From: Thermothelomyces thermophilus ATCC 42464
Taxonomy: Eukaryota; Ascomycota; Sordariomycetes; Sordariales; Chaetomiaceae
Direction: 5' to 3'
Length of the DNA stretch: 64,000 nucleotides
Assembly: GCF_000226095.1 (NCBI RefSeq)
Contig: NC_016478.1
Coordinates: forward strand, 3,772,001 to 3,836,000
The notes beneath the pieces were generated by a model. The model did no database searches. It was not told where the DNA came from and was given only the letters and a program-made list of their open reading frames with translations. The position numbers were made by a program, and so were the translations under genes. Within the stretch, counting starts at the first letter, position 1. Each line of letters starts with the position of its first letter. Positions 59,197 through 64,000 of the stretch are shown here, piece after piece.

Positions 59197-62100
59197 GTTG
59201 GGTGCAGGCTCCTGGCCGCATCTCTGGTCCCGTCAATGGAATTGGCTCGACCGATTCCCGCCCCTGAAACAAGAACAATACAAATCCCGTCATCATCGGG
59301 GAGGAGAGCACCACTTGGTGCTGTCTTGACGGACGTCAATCACTTGACTTGCCGCAGTTACGAGCACCTTTCCCAATGACACCATCTCCTGGCCACTAAC
59401 TAGTAGGCTGAGGCTTCTTCTGTCTGTTTTTTCTTTCTCGACGTGTAGGAATATTCACAGCGTGTGTACAGTATTAAGTTGCCTCGGTCAAGGTGCCAAG
59501 ACCGAGCTGGCAGAGACCTTTCTCGCAGAGGACCTCCATTACCGGCCTTTCGGAGCAAGCATCCAAAAAGGACGGTTGTGGGTTGAGGCGGACCACGACG
59601 AAGGGGATTTTTTTATGGACTTGGGGAAAATGCAAGAGCGACTAGGACCGCCGAGCAACGAGCACCTCTAGTCTGACGTTACCCCAGGCTCGGCCTTCTT
59701 CATCTTGATATGCACTTGCACGGCGATTGGCTTCACATTTGCGCTCGCATCTGCGCACATGTCGTTGACCTTTGCAGCTCGGGTTGACTGCCTGGTTGCT
59801 CGGTCTGGCTCACCCCAGTAGCTCCGAGAGCCGGAGTTATTGACGACCCGAGGTTTAATGGCTGCCTCTTCAGCTGCTTTCGCTTGAAAGCCTCAGCTTG
59901 CTTGCGTGGTCAGTTTTGGGTCTGTTCGGTTCTTGGTTTTTTCTCTGCGGTTCTCTTCTGCGGGGAAGGTCTTTGGAAGGGGGTGGGTTGGGCTTGAATT
60001 CTCTCTCCATCCGGTATGACACTGCTTTTGGTAGGCGGGGTGGGCCGCCACCGTTGCAAGTGCTGGGCGAGACAGACCTTCCACCTCGAAGGCTGGAACC
60101 AGAAGGGTGGGTTGAAACGGAACAAGGGGATGATGGTAAAAAGTATGGTGGGGCTTGAGACGGGCAAAGAGCAGAAACCAAGGAGAGTATTTGAGACACT
60201 AGGAGCAATGCTTCCCACGCCTGTTACCTTGCGTTGATGCTCTCATCTTGGACATGGCTTGCCGATGTGATGCTGCCGTATGCGTGAAATGCCCCATGTG
60301 CGGGCCATTCGCCTGTGACCCAGTTTGTTAGCATCCTTGCCCACGGGCCCCGACAACTGGGGGAACCATACGTAATCTGCGTTGGGTAAAGAGGACTAGC
60401 CACCGCGGAGTGTCAGTCAACACCCAGGAATTGCCGCATGCTGCAGCTGGGAGCCGGGCGGGCTACCGGCGCCTGGCGATCATTCGATAGCTCCAGTTGT
60501 CGTCGGCCAGCCGCAGTTTCCCGCCAAACCCTGGCTCTCCCGTGCCAGTAGTGTGAATATTGCGAGTAGAAATATCTCGGCACTGATCGGTCTTCAGGTG
60601 ATCTGGGACAATATGTTATGTTGAGACGCAGTCACGTTCGAATCTTTGCACGAGGTGGAACTCCTGCCTTGGAGATGCCCTGCTGGGGCGGGGAGAAACG
60701 ATAGAGGCACTGCGACCTGGAGACGATGCCATTTTGTCAGCAGGTTATCCAGACAACGCCGGGCGATGCGAGACGGTCTTACTTTTGTTGTTCCAGCTGT
60801 CCGTAGGTGCCGGTGTGGGACAACCCTCTCGAGACGGAGGCTCCGAGAAGTCATCACGGAGACGGGAGCCGTCCCCGTGGGCGGACGAGGCGATGGCAGC
60901 GGGAGAGCGCATCTCGAAGCCTCGGATGACAAATGACAGAGGGAAGAATAGTCTGCGGCTGGAAAGGGAATCGAAGAAGGAAAGAGAGCCGAATATAGGG
61001 GAAAGTGGAAGCGTTGAGGGCAATTGTGGGTTCCAGATTGAGACCGAGTGCTGTTGGAAGCGGACGCAGACAATGGGAAAAGCAAAGGGTTGACGGTTGG
61101 GTTGTGCGCCGATGGGGGTGTCAGGATGTGCCGGTTGTGGGCGGGCAAAGTTTGGGCTTTGAGGGGCCTGGCTCCGGCGCTGGGTGGAGCCCCCGCTCAG
61201 TGCCGCTCAGTGCACAGGCCTGCCCCAAGAGACAACAAGCCCTTGGGAAGGGCGTCATTGTTTCTCGAATCCTTGATGAGCAGCGCTTCGGTTTCCTCCA
61301 TAATCAGTCCCTATCAATAAATAACCCGCTCTATGTACAGTACTATACTCCATACATCCATCCCTACGCATCTCTTTTCCGCCTAAAGAGCGAGCTCGAT
61401 CACGCAGTCTTTTTAAGTGAGCTCGACGAAAACGCAAAGCGACACCTTTTGGCCGCAGCACACAGGAATGCTTCCATTTTACACCATCTTAATTACCTTA
61501 TTTGCTATCCTTGTTCGCATTTCAGCCAAGCTCAGCAGCTTGATCTGATACCCTGTTTGGTCAACTTGTGTCAGTGTTTTGGCTGACGGCCAATGATAAG
61601 CCAAGGGTTGATCGCGGACCGACCCGCGGACAGCCATCCGATGGGGAAATCCTTTGTTGCTCAGTTAGGTAGTTGCTTCTTTTGCTTATACCAACACGCG
61701 CGGGATTGTCTGCAGGCCTTCGGTTTGGGCTCTTGAGTCATGCAATCAAGTTCAGGAGCTAAATACCAAGCGTAAGGTAACCGTATGAAGTGTTGCACCA
61801 GGTTCGGCGGAATATGGATGCCAGACTATCTCTTCATGGCTTGCAACCACCTAAGTTGTTTTGAGGCGGTAATGGTAAGATAAAAGCATGTCCTAAACTA
61901 ATTCAATTGAACCTCGAAGTTCCCGTGCCGTGATCGGCAAGGACAGCAACTTGATCGTTTTAATGCCGAGCTGGTCCGGAAGAGCACCGGATATACATCA
62001 ACTGCTCCAGTTCATCCAATGACCCATCTTCCCTTGTCGCCTCTCCCAGTTCAGGGTTGTCACTAGGCTACGGGCCCTTATATCTTGTACGAACAATGAG

Positions 62101-63249
62101 GACTATCTGGCCTCGGGTTGAAAATCAACACACCCAAGTCTGGAGACTATTATTACGTACCAGGTATCAACGGTAGGGAAACCCCATTTTCATTCCTTGT
62201 TGGTTTCCTCAACTGCACCAAGATCTTTTCGTGATCACATGAACAACTTACAGTTGGCGTATGGGACGGGAGGAAGTAGGAGCAAGGCGGCGTATCCGGG
62301 TTGGGGCGGGCTGTTGGTTCCATGTGACTGCAATGCCAGACGTGATACAGTACATACATTCAAGGCCTGGCTCGGTCGGGAGGGTGACGTGCAGAGATGG
62401 CAAGGTTACCATGATCGGAGAGCTTGGGCAATACGACCTTTTTCACCGAGGTCTCCCGGCGGTTACCTCCAGATGAGGTAATTAAGCATCAGATTTGCCT
62501 TGAGAGACGGATATGTTGATACAGGATCTAAATATCACATCCAGATGAAGTAATTATAGATACGTAGCTCTTGATGGGCCTAGGATTTAGAGCGTCTGGC
62601 CAGATACTACTAGTGCCTTACTTCTGTGCTCCAACGGTACCCAACTCAAGTTTCGTTGACTGCCCCGCAACTCTTTTCCCTCACCCAATTACCTACATAG
62701 CCTAACTTTCCTGTGTCTTTGACCTACAAGTACAAAATACTTTCCTTTTGGTGCTGACCGTGCGGGTATGTCAGACGGCATTCCACGAGCACCCGCTGAC
62801 GTGAAAAAGAATTCTGAAGAATTCTGAAGGATGCTAAATTAAGGTGCTTACTCCCCGGCCCGAAAGGGTCCACCCCTCCGCCATAAGGTACCTACATAGT
62901 ATACGTCCCTGATGTACATACGTAACTCCGAGCAGGCAATCGGAGTTATGTCTCGATTGTCATCGTCGACTTCTTCCAAGCGTCGTTGAAAGATCGCAGC
63001 CAACTCCCTCTATGGAAGTATTGACTTGTAATTAATGGAAGAGGATTCTTACTCCTCAACAAAAAGCATTGCCCAAATTGGTATTCCCTCTTCCCTCAAC
63101 AACCACCTCACACACGCTGGCACCCTTCGGCTCGCGTCCTTGGACAGCAGATATATATATCCCCCTTTACGCTACTGAACCACACAGGGAGGGAGGGAGG
63201 AAGGGAGGGAGAGATGGCTTTTCTCGTGCAATGAGAGTAGCTGACGTGA
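59197..63249. other. Gene-poor interval of 4 kb
   Basis: Small frames on both strands but none with protein-like composition or splice support. It contains one AGGTACCT (62,886), a CTCCGAGTA-like variant near 62,925, GGTAATTA motifs (about 62,479) and a purine GGGAGGGAGGGA tract (about 63,188-63,215) just before the next gene. The first 150-200 bp should be the BDF1 3' UTR. Confidence 0.45.
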
Positions 63250-63588
63250 ATGGTTCCCAACAAATTCCACGGTGCGCAGACCATCTCGCTATCCGTGGTC
63301 CTCGGTCTCGCCACGCTCATACTACACCTGGCGCTCCTCCTTTTTGTTGCTGAAATCATGTCTCGCCGGCAAACCGCGAGACAGAGAGAGCATGACTCGC
63401 TGGGGGCGGCGCTGTTCGCCGGTACTATATTATACTGGATTGCCGGCCTCGCGTCGATCCTGTATCCGGGCACGGACTGGGTGGACCCCGAATTCGGCCC
63501 GTCCGGCGTTCCGCCGGCGCAGATTCCTGTCTTTGTCGGGTTCGCGTCCGCGGCTGTGCTCGGGTGGATGCTTGACCGTCGACATTGA
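63250..63588 (+). CDS. Small three-helix membrane protein
   Basis: Single exon, 112 residues. There are three hydrophobic helices: about 13-35 (SVVLGLATLILHLALLLFVAE), 52-71 (LGAALFAGTILYWIAGLASIL) and 89-107 (AQIPVFVGFASAAVLGWML). Between the first two is a basic, Arg-rich loop that would face the cytosol, and between the last two a polar Pro/Gly/Asp loop. The alternation is regular enough to support a real gene, but no family is recognised. The purine-rich leader and a second in-frame ATG at codon 37 make the start uncertain. Confidence 0.5.
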   Translation: MVPNKFHGAQTISLSVVLGLATLILHLALLLFVAEIMSRRQTARQREHDSLGAALFAGTILYWIAGLASILYPGTDWVDPEFGPSGVPPAQIPVFVGFASAAVLGWMLDRRH

Positions 63589-64000
63589 TGCGGGGAAAGA
63601 GTCTCGTGTTTTTGCACGGAATGAACATCGACAGTCTAAGCTGGTGTGGCTGTACTGATGCGGGTCTAACATGATTGGACCCGTTCCGCTCATGGCAGGC
63701 CGTGATGAGACGTCTGGTGGTATCGTTGTACGAAGTAATTAGTATTGATGCATGCCTTCTCCTTTACTGGTTCCTATTCATTTTTTTCTTTTCTTATTTT
63801 TACCCTCTCATAATTATTGTTCTTTTGCTTCTTATGTATTAGAGACTGTTGATATATCAACCACCTAAACTTGCCTTGTTTGGTCGTAACGACTTCTGAG
63901 AGATATTTAAGTCCGTTTTTAGTCAACTGCAAGTAGGTTGTGACGCAAGTATCAGTAGACAGCCCGACTAAACCCAAAACAAGAATCCCGGCGTTCTCCA
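63589..64000. other. Right edge of window
   Basis: It is AT-rich after 63,740 (T-runs about 63,780-63,800). No gene is supported. Confidence 0.4.

Noticed and set aside
61005-61586. 193-codon frame on +
   Set aside because: No recognisable feature; its antisense and sister frames are equally long, as expected by chance.
63183-63215. Possible CRISPR-like or tandem repeat array
   Set aside because: Only a simple purine GGGA/GGAA tract; no spacers.

Overview
The window looks like a filamentous ascomycete, probably a sordariomycete. Its protein-coding genes are GC-rich and carry short GT...AG introns of about 60-110 nt with CTRAY-type branch points. It encodes a HeLo-domain protein and a Pezizomycotina-type BET protein. 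It also has a long AT-rich retroelement block whose LTR pairs differ by C/T and G/A transitions, the pattern expected from repeat-induced point mutation (RIP). I cannot name the species from the sequence.

Region 1 (1 to about 20,480) is a nest of dead retroelements. The oldest is a Ty1/Copia element read on + that enters from beyond base 1 and resumes after 16,230. A Ty3/Gypsy element (1096-16230, +) sits inside it, flanked by a perfect 5-bp duplication ATTAA. A younger copy of the same Gypsy family (4160-11753, -) sits inside that one, flanked by a perfect TTATA duplication. Both Gypsy copies are about 7.5 kb. Both carry a cysteine-rich reading frame antisense to gag-pol near the 3' LTR, and the inner copy shows a chromodomain-like end to pol.

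Region 2 (about 20.5-34.2 kb) starts with a sharp change to normal composition. It holds a HeLo-TPR fusion gene (-), a small Gly/Ser-rich gene and a dynamin-family GTPase (both -), a 3.4-kb stretch without a recognisable gene, a calcineurin-like metallophosphoesterase (+) and a probable nucleotidyltransferase-fold protein (-).

Region 3 (about 34.2-51.3 kb) has a second nucleotidyltransferase-fold protein (+), a secreted M28 aminopeptidase with a PA domain (-), a divergent family I inorganic pyrophosphatase (+), an aminoglycoside-phosphotransferase-like kinase (+), a SNF2-like fragment, a small membrane protein (-), an orphan two-exon gene (+), a GNAT acetyltransferase (+), a small secreted protein (-) and an acidic/Arg-Asp-rich protein (-).

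Region 4 (51.3-64 kb) is housekeeping. A Utp12-domain ribosome-biogenesis protein of UTP5 type (-) and the double-bromodomain BET protein Bdf1 (+) are divergently transcribed from a 1.9-kb shared upstream region. A gene-poor 4-kb stretch and a small three-helix membrane protein (+) follow. Apart from the HeLo, small and dynamin genes lying in tandem, there is no obvious cluster or single pathway. The region of greatest interest is the boundary where a putative cell-death (HeLo) fusion gene and a dynamin gene abut silenced repeats. All exon borders are inferred by eye from splice signals and reading phase.
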